Below are positions 35,014 to 43,943 of a DNA stretch of 64,000 nt, piece after piece (position 1 is the stretch's first letter; every line of letters begins with the position of its first letter). The DNA is from Pseudomonadota bacterium (GTDB taxonomy: Bacteria > Desulfobacterota > Binatia > Binatales > Binataceae): the NCBI GenBank assembly GCA_021324855.1, contig JAJPIG010000022.1, positions 62,001-126,000 on the forward strand, in the 5' to 3' direction. The notes under the pieces are model-generated. The model saw only the letters and a list, made by a program, of their open reading frames with translations, was not told the origin of the DNA and did not search any database. Position numbers and translations under genes: made by a program.

Positions 35014-35418
35014 TTATGCGCCGATCGCGGCCGCTCCTGCCCGCGCGATTTGAGCATCCTGCGGCGATTGAACACCCGAGACTCCGACCGCGCCGAGGCA
35101 CTCGTTCTGCAGGAGCAGCGGGATGCCGCCCTCGACCGGCGTGACGCCGGGAAGCGACAGCACGCCGTAGCGCCCGCCCTTCAGCATCTCTTCGAAATTG
35201 AGCGTCGGACGCTTGAAGAGCGCGGCAGTGCGGGCCTTTTCGATCGCAACCGTCGCGGTCGGCTTGGGCGCGCCGTCCATCCGCTCGAGATAAATCAGAT
35301 GACCGCCGTCGTCGACCACGGCGATGGTTACGTTCCATTCGTTCTTGCGCGCTTCGACCGCCGCCGCGGCGGCGATTTTCTTCGCATCATCGAGCGTAAG
35401 CGCCTGCTTGCTGATCAT
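35014..35418 (-). CDS. GlcG/HbpS-family heme-binding-like protein
   Basis: 134 residues with the full GlcG/HbpS domain: LTLDDAKKIAAAA, VTIAVVDDGGHLIYLERMDGA, IEKARTAALFKRP and the Gly-rich GGIPLLLQNECLGAVGVSG. Such proteins form octamers, bind heme or cobalamin-like ligands in some cases, and are frequent in degradation clusters. Convergent with the MetE-core gene; the ATG has a GGGGATC site. Confidence 0.85.
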   Translation of the reverse strand: MISKQALTLDDAKKIAAAAAVEARKNEWNVTIAVVDDGGHLIYLERMDGAPKPTATVAIEKARTAALFKRPTLNFEEMLKGGRYGVLSLPGVTPVEGGIPLLLQNECLGAVGVSGVQSPQDAQIARAGAAAIGA

Positions 35419-35604
35419 TAGTCGATCCCCTGTTTCGATTTACCGGCCGTCATGACCGGCCGGGAGCTGGCGGACAAACAAAGCATCAGTAGCACGCTTC
35501 GCCGTTCGAAAAAAAGAGTCGGCGGCGATCGATGGTGATGATTGGCGCGCTGGCATTTTGGCTCGGTTATTTGATAGCTTCCTGACAATCAGGAGCCTAA
35601 CCAC

Positions 35605-36141
35605 ATGGCGTTGTTGCTGCGAGAAATCCCGAAAGATGATTGTCTTCGCGCGCTGGCGAAGGAATACCGCGAGCTCGAACCAAGTGCGGTCGAGACCCAT
35701 CTCACGCTGCTTCGCGTCGCGGGCGACGTGCTGAACGCGTTCGAGATGCACTTCGCGCAGCATCATTTGTCACAGGGCCGCTTCGGCGTTCTGGCCATCC
35801 TCAAGATTTCACCCGGCCATCAGCTTCACGCCGCAGGTCTCGCCGAGAAAATTGGCGTCAGCCGCGCCACTATGACCGGCTTGCTTGACGGATTGGAGCG
35901 CGACGGTCTCATCGCCCGCCTCGACGAACAGGCGGACCGGCGCAAGACCACGATCAAACTGACGCTTTCCGGTCAGCGCTATCTCGAACGCATCCTGCCG
36001 GACCATTTTCGACGCGTGGCGAAGCTGATGGCCGCGCTCGGCGAGGGTGAGCGCAAGACCCTGATCCGGTTACTGCAGAAAGTCGCGCATGGCATTCCGG
36101 CTCTCATCGAACCGTCGGATCTTGAGCGCGCGGCGAAGTAA
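35605..36141 (+). CDS. MarR-family transcriptional regulator
   Basis: 178 residues. A winged helix-turn-helix is shown by LAEKIGVSRATMTGLLDGLERDGLIARLDEQADRRKTTIKLT, with the DxRxx wing. Long helices at both ends form the dimer interface. It precedes an HlyD adaptor and an EmrB exporter, so it is probably their ligand-responsive repressor, like EmrR/MprA. The gap to the adaptor is 40 bases. Confidence 0.9.
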   Translation: MALLLREIPKDDCLRALAKEYRELEPSAVETHLTLLRVAGDVLNAFEMHFAQHHLSQGRFGVLAILKISPGHQLHAAGLAEKIGVSRATMTGLLDGLERDGLIARLDEQADRRKTTIKLTLSGQRYLERILPDHFRRVAKLMAALGEGERKTLIRLLQKVAHGIPALIEPSDLERAAK

Positions 36142-36181
36142 GTCAAAAAAAGTTAGGCATCGAACTATAAGGGAACTAGCG

Positions 36182-37273
36182 ATGTACGATCGCCCGGAAA
36201 ACGGCGCCACCTCGGGCGCCACTGACAGGACGGGCGCCAGTCACGACCGCCCAGCGCCCATGACTGAACAGGTAGGCATCGACGGGCCACGCGAGAGATC
36301 GCGCCGGCCGATCATCGCGATCTTGATGACGGTCATCGCGGTGGCCGCATACGTTGCCGGCACCAGGCTCTGGAATTATCTCGCATCCTACGAATCCACC
36401 GACGACGCGCAGATCCAGGGTTACATCGACCCGGTCAGCGCGCGGATCAACGGCACCGTGATTCGCGTCGCGGTCGATGACAACCAGCGCGTCAAGGCCG
36501 GCGAGCTGCTCGTGCTGCTCGATCCGCGCGACTATCAGGTCGCCGTCGAGCAGGCGCGCGCGAATCTCGCGCAAGCCGAAGCGCAGGTGAACGTCGCGCG
36601 GCAGAATTATGTCGCCGCGCAGGCGCAACTCCGCGAGGCCGAGGCATCGGATGTGCGTGCGCAGCACGATGAGCAGCGTTATCGGGCGCTAATCGACGAG
36701 CATGTCGCCTCGCAGGCGCAATATGATCAGTATGTCTCGGCGGCCCGAGTCAGCGCGGCGACCGTTGCCGCAGAGCGCGCTGCGATTGGCGCCGCAGAGC
36801 GCACGATCGAGTCACGCGAGGCAGACGTGCTTGCGGCGCGCGCCGTCCTCGACCAGGCGCTGCTCAATCTCGGCTACACCCAAATCAGGGCGCCCGCACG
36901 GGGCATCGTCGGCAAGCGCACGGTGCAGCTCGGCCAGCGGGTCGAGCCGGGCGAGCAATTGATGGCGCTGACGCAGATCGATCGCTTCTGGGTGATTGCG
37001 AATTTCAAGGAGACGCAGCTCGCGCGGATGCGCGCCGGACAGCCGGTCACGATCTATGTCGATGCCTACAACCGCCGCTTCAAAGGACACGTCGAGAGCA
37101 TGCCGGGCGCATCGGGCGCGATGTACAGTCTGCTGCCGCCGGAGAACGCGACCGGCAACTATGTGAAAATCGTGCAGCGGCTGCCGGTCCGGATCCGTTT
37201 CGATGATGGCCAGCCCGGGATTGAGCTGTTGCGGCCCGGAATGTCGGTCGAGCCGACCGTTTGGCTTCGCTGA
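36182..37273 (+). CDS. HlyD-family membrane fusion protein (EmrA-like)
   Basis: 363 residues. The N-terminus is about 40 residues long and polar, then one membrane helix (about 43-60, IAILMTVIAVAAYVAG), then the lipoyl-like strand YESTDDAQIQGYIDPVSARINGTVIRVAVDDNQRVKAG. A coiled-coil hairpin rich in Ala/Gln/Arg follows (about 120-220), then the second lipoyl half with TQIRAPARGIVGKRTVQLGQRV and the beta barrel. It links the EmrB pump to an outer-membrane channel. AAGGGAA lies in front of the ATG. No TolC gene is nearby. Confidence 0.93.
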   Translation: MYDRPENGATSGATDRTGASHDRPAPMTEQVGIDGPRERSRRPIIAILMTVIAVAAYVAGTRLWNYLASYESTDDAQIQGYIDPVSARINGTVIRVAVDDNQRVKAGELLVLLDPRDYQVAVEQARANLAQAEAQVNVARQNYVAAQAQLREAEASDVRAQHDEQRYRALIDEHVASQAQYDQYVSAARVSAATVAAERAAIGAAERTIESREADVLAARAVLDQALLNLGYTQIRAPARGIVGKRTVQLGQRVEPGEQLMALTQIDRFWVIANFKETQLARMRAGQPVTIYVDAYNRRFKGHVESMPGASGAMYSLLPPENATGNYVKIVQRLPVRIRFDDGQPGIELLRPGMSVEPTVWLR

Positions 37274-37279
37274 TCGACC

Positions 37280-38896
37280 GTGAGCGCCGCGCCGCAATCG
37301 CGATCGGATTCCGCTCCCAGCCCCATCCCGCGGGCGTGGCAGACCCGGCACAACCGCTGGGTGGTCGCGTTGACGGTGACGCTCGCGACGTTCATGGAAA
37401 TCCTCGATACGAGCATCGCGAACGTCGCTCTGCCGCACATCGCAGGCGGCCTGTCCGCGACCGTCGATGAAAGCACGTGGGTCCTGACTTCATATCTCGT
37501 CGCCAACGCAATCGTGCTGCCAGCGAGCGCGTGGGCCTCGACGTTGCTGGGACGCAAGCGCTTTTACATGAGCTGCGTTGCTATGTTCACGTTGAGTTCG
37601 CTGCTGTGCGGCCTTGCGCCATCGCTTGGGATGCTGATTGTCTTCCGATGCCTTCAGGGCGCCGGCGGCGGCGGACTGGCGCCATCAGAGCAGGGAATTC
37701 TCGCCGACACTTTTCAGGGTTCGGATCGCGGGATGGGCTTCGCAGTCTACGGGATGGCGATCGTGCTCGCGCCGATTATCGGGCCGACGCTCGGCGGCTG
37801 GATAACCGACAACTACGATTGGCGCTGGATCTTCTTCATCAACGTGCCGGTCGGAATCCTCTCGCTGTTCCTGAGCTACGAAGTCGTAGAGGACCCGCCT
37901 TATCTTGCAAGCGAGCGGCGCGCCGCCTTCGCGCGCGGCTTTCGCGTCGATTACATCGGTCTCGCGCTGCTCGCGCTCACCTTCGGGCCGCTGCAGGTGA
38001 TGCTCGATAAGGGCGAGGAGGCAGGCTGGTTTCAATCGCACTTCATCGTGTTTTTCGGGACGATCAGTCTGGTTGCGCTGATCATGTGCATCGTCTGGGA
38101 ATGGCATCACGAGCATCCGATCGTCGACCTGCGACTATTCAAGAATCGCAGCTTCGCCGTGGCCGCGCTGCTGATGTTCGGCCTGGGGATTATGATCTAC
38201 GGCACCACCTTCATGTTGCCGGTGTTCGTCCAGGTGCTGATGGGCTATACAGCCGAGCTTGCCGGCCTGATGATCTCGCCGGGCGGCATCGTCGTGCTAC
38301 TGCTGATGCCGCTGGTCGGCGTGTTGTCGGCGCACGTCGACGCGCGTTGGCTGGTGGCGTTCGGCTTCGCGGCAATGGCAGTATCGCTGTACATCCTCAC
38401 CGGTGTCGATATGCAAATCGATTTCTGGCACGCCGTGATGCTGCGGGTTTACCAGTGCATCGGGATGGCGTTTCTGTTCATCCCGCTCAACACGCTCGCT
38501 TTCGCGGGCGCGAAACAGGAGGACAACAACCAGATTTCGGGGCTGGTCAATCTGATGCGCAACGTGGGCGGGAGCGTCGGCATCTCGATCGCAGCGGCGC
38601 TAGTCAACGAACGCGCCCAACTCCATCAGGAGCGCCTGGTATCACATGTTACAAACTACGATCCCGCGATGCGTGCGGCGATCCGCAACCTCGCGCATCA
38701 GCTCACACACGCCGGCATCAGCAGCGCCGACGCGACGGCGCATGCCCGTGCGCAAATCTATGCGAGCATCCAGGGGCAGGCGATGACCCTTGCGTTCATC
38801 GACGTCTTCTATCTGCTGGCGCTGCTGTCGGCTGTGCTGCCGCTGTTGCTGTTCCTGGTCAAGAAGCCGCCGCAGGGGGCACTGGCGATGCATTGA
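37280..38896 (+). CDS. MFS transporter, DHA2 family (EmrB-like)
   Basis: 538 residues, GTG start six bases after the adaptor stop. Fourteen helices with EmrB motifs: FMEILDTSIANVALPHIAGGL, ADTF and GPTLGGWITDNYDWRWIFFINVPVGIL. An extra periplasmic loop lies between the last two helices. With EmrA and an outer-membrane channel it would expel hydrophobic or acidic toxic compounds, fitting a strain that handles aromatic intermediates. Probably controlled by the MarR-type regulator encoded first in this operon. Confidence 0.93.
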   Translation: MSAAPQSRSDSAPSPIPRAWQTRHNRWVVALTVTLATFMEILDTSIANVALPHIAGGLSATVDESTWVLTSYLVANAIVLPASAWASTLLGRKRFYMSCVAMFTLSSLLCGLAPSLGMLIVFRCLQGAGGGGLAPSEQGILADTFQGSDRGMGFAVYGMAIVLAPIIGPTLGGWITDNYDWRWIFFINVPVGILSLFLSYEVVEDPPYLASERRAAFARGFRVDYIGLALLALTFGPLQVMLDKGEEAGWFQSHFIVFFGTISLVALIMCIVWEWHHEHPIVDLRLFKNRSFAVAALLMFGLGIMIYGTTFMLPVFVQVLMGYTAELAGLMISPGGIVVLLLMPLVGVLSAHVDARWLVAFGFAAMAVSLYILTGVDMQIDFWHAVMLRVYQCIGMAFLFIPLNTLAFAGAKQEDNNQISGLVNLMRNVGGSVGISIAAALVNERAQLHQERLVSHVTNYDPAMRAAIRNLAHQLTHAGISSADATAHARAQIYASIQGQAMTLAFIDVFYLLALLSAVLPLLLFLVKKPPQGALAMH

Positions 38897-38959
38897 GGTG
38901 CGCGCGACGGAACGGCGCGCCGATTTCCCCCAACCTCGGCGCGCCGTCGTCGTAAGGCA

Positions 38960-40279
38960 TCAACGCATGATTTCCGAAAGACCGCGGACGCTGCCGTAGC
39001 GGCCGGCATCCGTCAAATTCATCCCGTTCACATTCTTGCAATCCGAATTCGCCCGGAAAGGACCGGTCGGTCCGGACAGATGGACCCATGTCTCGTGTAT
39101 GTTCTGCACGTCGATGATTGTGCCCCATGCGGCGTTGGTCCAGAACTCGCCTTCGCCAGGCACCTTAACCATCCCCTGGGGGTCATAGAAGATCTTCCAC
39201 AGTTTCAGGTTCTCGTCGTAAAGCTCGGCCCACTTCGCGTTGCCGGTCTCCTTGTCGCAGTACAGCACGCGCTTGCCGTAGCAGTAACCGGCGCGCAGCG
39301 CTGGAATGTGCCGCGCATCGATGACGTAGACATCGCGCAGTTCCCACTTACCGACATCGGGCTTGGGGAAATAGAGCGGTGGTATGAAGTTGTCAAGGAA
39401 TCCTGACTTGATGACATCCGCATTGGTCTGTTCGATTATGCGCGCATCGCCGAGAAACGTCGCATCGAACTTCGTGATGTTGCCGTTGAAGGCGCCATGC
39501 CGCGTATCGTCGTTGGTTGCATCCGAACCGAACACCGGACTGCATCGCGCCGCCGCCGAGAGGCGCAGCGTCCGCCGCAGGGCGGGCACGAACAGAAACG
39601 TATCTTCATTTTTGGTCTGATCCTGATAGAAGACCGTTAGGATCGCCGTGTAGCGTGCCTGCTCCGGCTTGGTCAGCTCAAAGTATTCCGTGTAATAGAT
39701 GCCGGCGGCGTTGGGATCGGTGACCGGCCGGTTGGGATCCGCGATGTGGTCGTAGATGCGCAGCACCACGATGCTCTCGTTCTGGCTCACGTTGCCCATT
39801 CGATCGCGGAACACCTGGCCGACCGAATCATTGCAGATCAAGTATGGAACGTAGGCGAACCAGTCGTCCGCCAAAATCTTCCATCCCTTCATCGGCTCCT
39901 GCGGATTCGGGAATGGCATCCCGGCGACATAGTTGGTCAGGATATGCCGGCCGTCGGGCAACGTCTGGATTCCGACCTTGCCCGAATACTCTTCGGTCAG
40001 CTTCTTGTAGGTCGGTGGCCATTCATAATGATGCGTCGGACCGATCTCCATCGAAAATTCTGGTCCGAACTTCCACTCATAGGTGCCGGCCCATAACGCC
40101 TGCAGGCCGGGGTTCATGAACGCCTTGTACTGCTCCCAGTTCTTTTCGGTAATGATCGTGCCGACCGGGAGGGTCGCCTCGTTCTCCGCAGCCGCCGCGA
40201 TCGACGAAAGCATCGCGACCCCAAGAACCAAGGCTGCAATCGCTGCGAGCACCCGTCCAACTTTCTGTCCCGTTGACAT
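38960..40279 (-). CDS. DUF1329-family secreted protein
   Basis: 439 residues from the ATG preceded by GAGAGGA. A signal peptide is followed by the DUF1329 domain, seen in GTIITEKNWEQYKAFMNPGLQ, the internal DTFLFVPALRRTLRLS and GSDATNDDTRHG. The fold resembles LolA/LolB and the proteins are probably outer-membrane-associated; function unknown. A clear paralogue (442 residues) is in the catabolic island at 56255, sharing the same motif order. DUF1329 genes are found near hydrocarbon and steroid degradation genes, suggesting a role in handling hydrophobic substrates. A well-formed sigma-70 promoter lies upstream. Confidence 0.82.
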   Translation of the reverse strand: MSTGQKVGRVLAAIAALVLGVAMLSSIAAAAENEATLPVGTIITEKNWEQYKAFMNPGLQALWAGTYEWKFGPEFSMEIGPTHHYEWPPTYKKLTEEYSGKVGIQTLPDGRHILTNYVAGMPFPNPQEPMKGWKILADDWFAYVPYLICNDSVGQVFRDRMGNVSQNESIVVLRIYDHIADPNRPVTDPNAAGIYYTEYFELTKPEQARYTAILTVFYQDQTKNEDTFLFVPALRRTLRLSAAARCSPVFGSDATNDDTRHGAFNGNITKFDATFLGDARIIEQTNADVIKSGFLDNFIPPLYFPKPDVGKWELRDVYVIDARHIPALRAGYCYGKRVLYCDKETGNAKWAELYDENLKLWKIFYDPQGMVKVPGEGEFWTNAAWGTIIDVQNIHETWVHLSGPTGPFRANSDCKNVNGMNLTDAGRYGSVRGLSEIMR

Positions 40280-40394
40280 TTTACCCGTCCTCTCGGCCGA
40301 TACGTCGGTTCGATCCCCCAAACCAACGCACAGGCCCCTTTTAATTCACTGCTGCTGCCCTCCGTTCCGAAAGCCCTTACCTGACGCAGTTCGC

Positions 40395-40424
40395 TGCATA
40401 ACAGCGACTTAATTTTTTGTCAAA
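40395..40424 (-). promoter_or_regulatory. Promoter of the DUF1329 gene
   Basis: On the minus strand TTGACA (40424-40419) and TATGCA (40400-40395) are separated by 17 bases, with an A-rich spacer. The -10 element is in the loop side of a 5-bp hairpin (40392-40406), which may influence transcription. Confidence 0.5.
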
Positions 40425-40498
40425 CCAAACTAATTTGATTCGCATGACGCAGTCCGTCCCTTCCGTCTAGGTGACTGCCCTCAATCCTGTTTATCCGG

Positions 40499-41695
40499 TT
40501 AGAGCTCGAAAATTTTCTTCGGCGTCTTATGAACGCATTCGCTCGGCCCGTCAGCCTCGACGAAGTAGTTGTCGCAGAGCACGGCGACCACGTTCGACGA
40601 AATGTAGGGCGGATGGCAGGCGACGAACATGTCGCGCTCGAGCGTCATCGTCTCGTCGTCGCGGATCAACGGACGTTCGACTAGATCGTAGCCCTGGCCG
40701 TGACAATACAGCCTGAGCTCGGGCGGCTGATGTTTCGATTGCAGGAACTCGCGATGTGCCGCATAGATTTCCGCGCACGATGCGCCCGGTTTGAGACGCC
40801 GCAGCGTGTTTTCCTGCGCCGCCTTCGCAAGTTCGAGCCCGTCGACGAGCTCGCTCGGTGCCTTGCCGAATACCACGTTGCGCGAGATTTCCGCATAGTA
40901 GCCCTGACCTGAATTGTTCTCGATCAGGATATTCAGCGTGTCGCCAGGCTGGATGGTCCGGCCTTGAAAGTGATGCGGCCCATGCATCGCAGGCTCACCG
41001 AAACGCGCCGACGCGACCAGCAACACACCCTCGCCGTCGCTGCCGATACGATTCCCCTCATGCCGCGCGAGCGATGACACCTCGACGTCACGCATGCCAG
41101 GGTGGATCTGCCGAATCACGCGCGCGAAGACCTCGTCCTGCATCGCGCAGGTCTGTCTCAGGATCTCCCGCTCCTCGGGACTCTTGATGGCTTTGCATCG
41201 CTCGATGAATTCGCCCTCGTCGACCAGCTCGGCGCGTCCGGCGAGTCCTTCGATAAGGCCGCTCGCGAAGCCATGCGGCCATTGACCCGCGCGCACCAGG
41301 CCAATCCTGCGCCATCCTCTGCGACGCACTTCATCGAGCACGATGCGCGCCTCGTAATCGTGCGTGAACTGCGCCGAGTAGAAGGCCGCCGTATTGATCA
41401 CTTCGCCGACGCCCGGGTGATCGGGTTCGTCGCCGCACAAGCGCCGCCGCTCGCCGATTCCGCCATGCTGGATAATCGTCATCAGGTCGTCAGCCGGAAA
41501 CAAAACCACCTGCATGTAAGCGCCGACCGGGAACCCGGTGATCCAACGCACCGGACCGCCGAGGATCGAGTCGCCGTTCGCCTGGAAGATCAGCGCCTCG
41601 ATGCTGCGCTCGCGCATCCGATCGCGCACGAGCTTCCAGCGTCGCTCCATCTCGCTCCGTGAGACGCGCGCCAACACGCGATCCGATTTGTCCAT
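40499..41695 (-). CDS. M24-family (pita-bread fold) hydrolase lacking metal ligands
   Basis: 398 residues from the ATG with AGGAGA upstream. It has the N-terminal creatinase/prolidase-like domain and the C-terminal pita-bread domain of Xaa-Pro peptidases. The five metal ligands (Asp, Asp, His, Glu, Glu) align with Ile (or Glu one residue on), Glu, His, His and Cys, so the usual dimetal site is absent. HGPHHFQG keeps a His at the substrate-binding position. The closest enzymes without metal are creatinases, which suggests hydrolysis of a non-peptide C-N bond. Substrate unknown. Confidence 0.65.
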   Translation of the reverse strand: MDKSDRVLARVSRSEMERRWKLVRDRMRERSIEALIFQANGDSILGGPVRWITGFPVGAYMQVVLFPADDLMTIIQHGGIGERRRLCGDEPDHPGVGEVINTAAFYSAQFTHDYEARIVLDEVRRRGWRRIGLVRAGQWPHGFASGLIEGLAGRAELVDEGEFIERCKAIKSPEEREILRQTCAMQDEVFARVIRQIHPGMRDVEVSSLARHEGNRIGSDGEGVLLVASARFGEPAMHGPHHFQGRTIQPGDTLNILIENNSGQGYYAEISRNVVFGKAPSELVDGLELAKAAQENTLRRLKPGASCAEIYAAHREFLQSKHQPPELRLYCHGQGYDLVERPLIRDDETMTLERDMFVACHPPYISSNVVAVLCDNYFVEADGPSECVHKTPKKIFEL

Positions 41696-41860
41696 GATGG
41701 GTCTCCTCGTTCGAGGCTTGCCGCCGTCAGCAGCGCCGCTCAATATGCCACGATTGCGGCTCGCAGCGGTAAAGGCTTGCGCATCGAGTCGCGAAATTGC
41801 GGTTTGTGACTGACTGTGCGATTAGATCGCTCAACACTGCTTTCAGCCGCGAGGTGCATC

Positions 41861-42877
41861 ATGAAGATAGTCGTCTTTGGCCCGGAACGAAGGACCGGCG
41901 CGATACGCGACGGGTCCATCGTCGATCTCTCCTACGCCTACGCCCGCTATCTTCGCGATCGCGGCGAGCGCCACGCGATCACAACGGCAGCCGCGCTCGT
42001 CCCGCCCGACCTCGCGCGCTTTATCGAAGGCGGTCCGCGAGTGCTCGAGTACGCACAACAAGCGTTGGATTATCTGCCGCAAACCGATCAACTTGGGCCG
42101 CGTGGCGAGAAGCTGGTCCATGCCGCAGGCGAGGTACAACTTCACGCACCCAAACCCTCGGGTGCGAAAATCGCTTGCGCAGGCAGCAACTTCGCTGATC
42201 ATGCCGCCCGGATGGCTGCGAATCTCGGACTCCAGCCGAAGATCGCAGGCGCGGAGAGTGAGATCGCCGCGAACATCCGCCGCAACGGCATCTGGGGATT
42301 CTGGAAGGTCGGACGCGACGCAGTCGGCCCCGACGGCGAGGTGGTCTATCCCGCGATTACGAAGCGGCTCGATTACGAAGGCGAGGTCGCGATCGTGATC
42401 GGCAAGGACGGCAAGGACATCAAGGCGGCAAACGCGCGCGACTATGTCTGGGGCGTCACGCTTTTCTGCGACTGGAGCATACGTGATTTACGCGAAGCGG
42501 ACGGGCCGTACAAGTTCGCGATGGCCAAAAACTTTGACACCTCGCATTCGCTCGGCCCCTGCATCGCGGCGGGCGAAGGAATCGACCCCGGCAATGTGGA
42601 CATCGAAACCTTCGTGAACGGCGATCGGCGTCAGAGCTACAACACGCGCGCGATGATCTTTCCGTTCGGCGAGTTGATGGAATATCTGTCGCGGGACTTC
42701 ACGCTGCACGCCGGCGACATCATCAGCGGCGGCACTGCGGCTGGGACCGCGGCCGATTCGAGTAAGCCGCTGCCCGATCGAACCTTCCCGCCCGAGCTGT
42801 TTTTGAAGCCGGGCGATAACGTGGAGGTCCGCTCGCCCGCGGTCGGCTCGCTGCGCACGCGCATCGTGGCGAAATAA
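41861..42877 (+). CDS. Fumarylacetoacetate hydrolase family protein
   Basis: 338 residues from an ATG preceded by GAGGTG. The C-terminal FAH fold has KIACAGSNFADHA, DYEGEVAIVIGKDGKDI with the metal-binding acidic residues, and SGGTAAGTAADSS. Members hydrolyse, decarboxylate or isomerise acylpyruvates and 2-oxo acids in aromatic ring degradation. It could serve a meta-cleavage or homogentisate-like route. It is followed after about 30 bases by a methyltransferase gene. Confidence 0.87.
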   Translation: MKIVVFGPERRTGAIRDGSIVDLSYAYARYLRDRGERHAITTAAALVPPDLARFIEGGPRVLEYAQQALDYLPQTDQLGPRGEKLVHAAGEVQLHAPKPSGAKIACAGSNFADHAARMAANLGLQPKIAGAESEIAANIRRNGIWGFWKVGRDAVGPDGEVVYPAITKRLDYEGEVAIVIGKDGKDIKAANARDYVWGVTLFCDWSIRDLREADGPYKFAMAKNFDTSHSLGPCIAAGEGIDPGNVDIETFVNGDRRQSYNTRAMIFPFGELMEYLSRDFTLHAGDIISGGTAAGTAADSSKPLPDRTFPPELFLKPGDNVEVRSPAVGSLRTRIVAK

Positions 42878-42908
42878 TCAGGTGAAAAATTCAGACGGGG
42901 ATTTGGTT

Positions 42909-43943
42909 ATGACCCAGTCGTTGACGAATTTCAAACCGCGCGAGGACGATCGCCCGCTGTGGGATGTGGTGATGTCGGTCGCTGGCTATCCGATGGTGCT
43001 GGCGGCTCGGCAGATGAAATTGTTCGAGCTGTTGGCGGAGAAGCCGATGACGCTTGACGAAGTCTGCAATGCGAAGCATCTGCCGCGCCGCGGCGCCCTC
43101 GCGGTACTGACGCTCTGCGCGTCGCTGCGGCTTGTCGCGCTGCGCGATGGACGTTATTCGCTCACCGCGCTCGCCGAGGATTACTTGCTGCCGTCGAGCC
43201 CGACCTATTTCGGATGGCTCTACGATGTCTGGACGCCGCTGGTGGGCGTTTTCACGCCCGAGACGCTGATTAGGGCTGTAAAGACCGATTCGCCACAAGG
43301 ACCGTTCGCCGATCCGGCGGGCGCGTTCGGCGAATGGTACGCCGAGCAGGCGGCAAATTTCATCCGCGCGATGCACAGCGTGAGCGTCGGCCCGTCGCTC
43401 GAATGGCCGCGCCGCGTCGATCTCTCGAAAAGCCGGATGCTGCTCGATGTGGGCGGCGGCTCGGCAGTCCATTCGATCGGCGCGGTCAGCGTCTGGCCGA
43501 ATCTCAAGGCGACGATTTTCGACAAGCCTGCGGTGTGCGGGGTTGCCCGCCAGTTCACCGAGCGAAACCGCGTTTCGGATCGGATTACAACTCATGAGGG
43601 CGATTTCTTCGAAGATCCGTTTCCATCCGCCGACGTGCACTTCTATTCGCAGATTTTCCACGATTGGCCGACGGACAAATGCCGCCTGCTGGCGCGCCGA
43701 AGCTTCGAGAGCCTGCCGCCGGGCGGTCGGATAATCGTTCACGAAGTGCTGCTGAACGACGATCTGACGGGTCCGTTCGCCGCCGCCGCGCTAAATATCA
43801 CGATGCTGATGGCGGCGCCGCGCGGCGCGGAACAACTGAGCGGGCGGCAGATCCGGGAAATTCTCGAAAGCGCCGGCTTCCGCAGTATCGAGGTGATTCC
43901 GTCATTCGGCTACTGGAGTATCGTCACCGGAGTGAAGCCGTAG
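42909..43943 (+). CDS. SAM-dependent methyltransferase (O-methyltransferase family)
   Basis: 344 residues. The N-terminal dimerisation helix bundle (about 10-100) precedes a Rossmann methyltransferase with SAM motif I LLDVGGGSAVHS, then the DKPAVCGVA strand and HDWPTDKC. The order matches the plant-type O-methyltransferase/hydroxyneurosporene methyltransferase group, acting on hydroxyl groups of aromatic or polyketide substrates. The start is chosen at ATG 42909; a GTG nine codons upstream is in frame. It overlaps the end of the convergent esterase gene by 20 bases. Confidence 0.85.
   Translation: MTQSLTNFKPREDDRPLWDVVMSVAGYPMVLAARQMKLFELLAEKPMTLDEVCNAKHLPRRGALAVLTLCASLRLVALRDGRYSLTALAEDYLLPSSPTYFGWLYDVWTPLVGVFTPETLIRAVKTDSPQGPFADPAGAFGEWYAEQAANFIRAMHSVSVGPSLEWPRRVDLSKSRMLLDVGGGSAVHSIGAVSVWPNLKATIFDKPAVCGVARQFTERNRVSDRITTHEGDFFEDPFPSADVHFYSQIFHDWPTDKCRLLARRSFESLPPGGRIIVHEVLLNDDLTGPFAAAALNITMLMAAPRGAEQLSGRQIREILESAGFRSIEVIPSFGYWSIVTGVKP

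Noticed and set aside
40392..40418. Hairpin plus T-run resembling an intrinsic terminator on the plus strand
   Set aside because: No plus-strand gene ends upstream; the same bases form a well-spaced sigma-70 promoter on the minus strand, which explains the A/T tract better.
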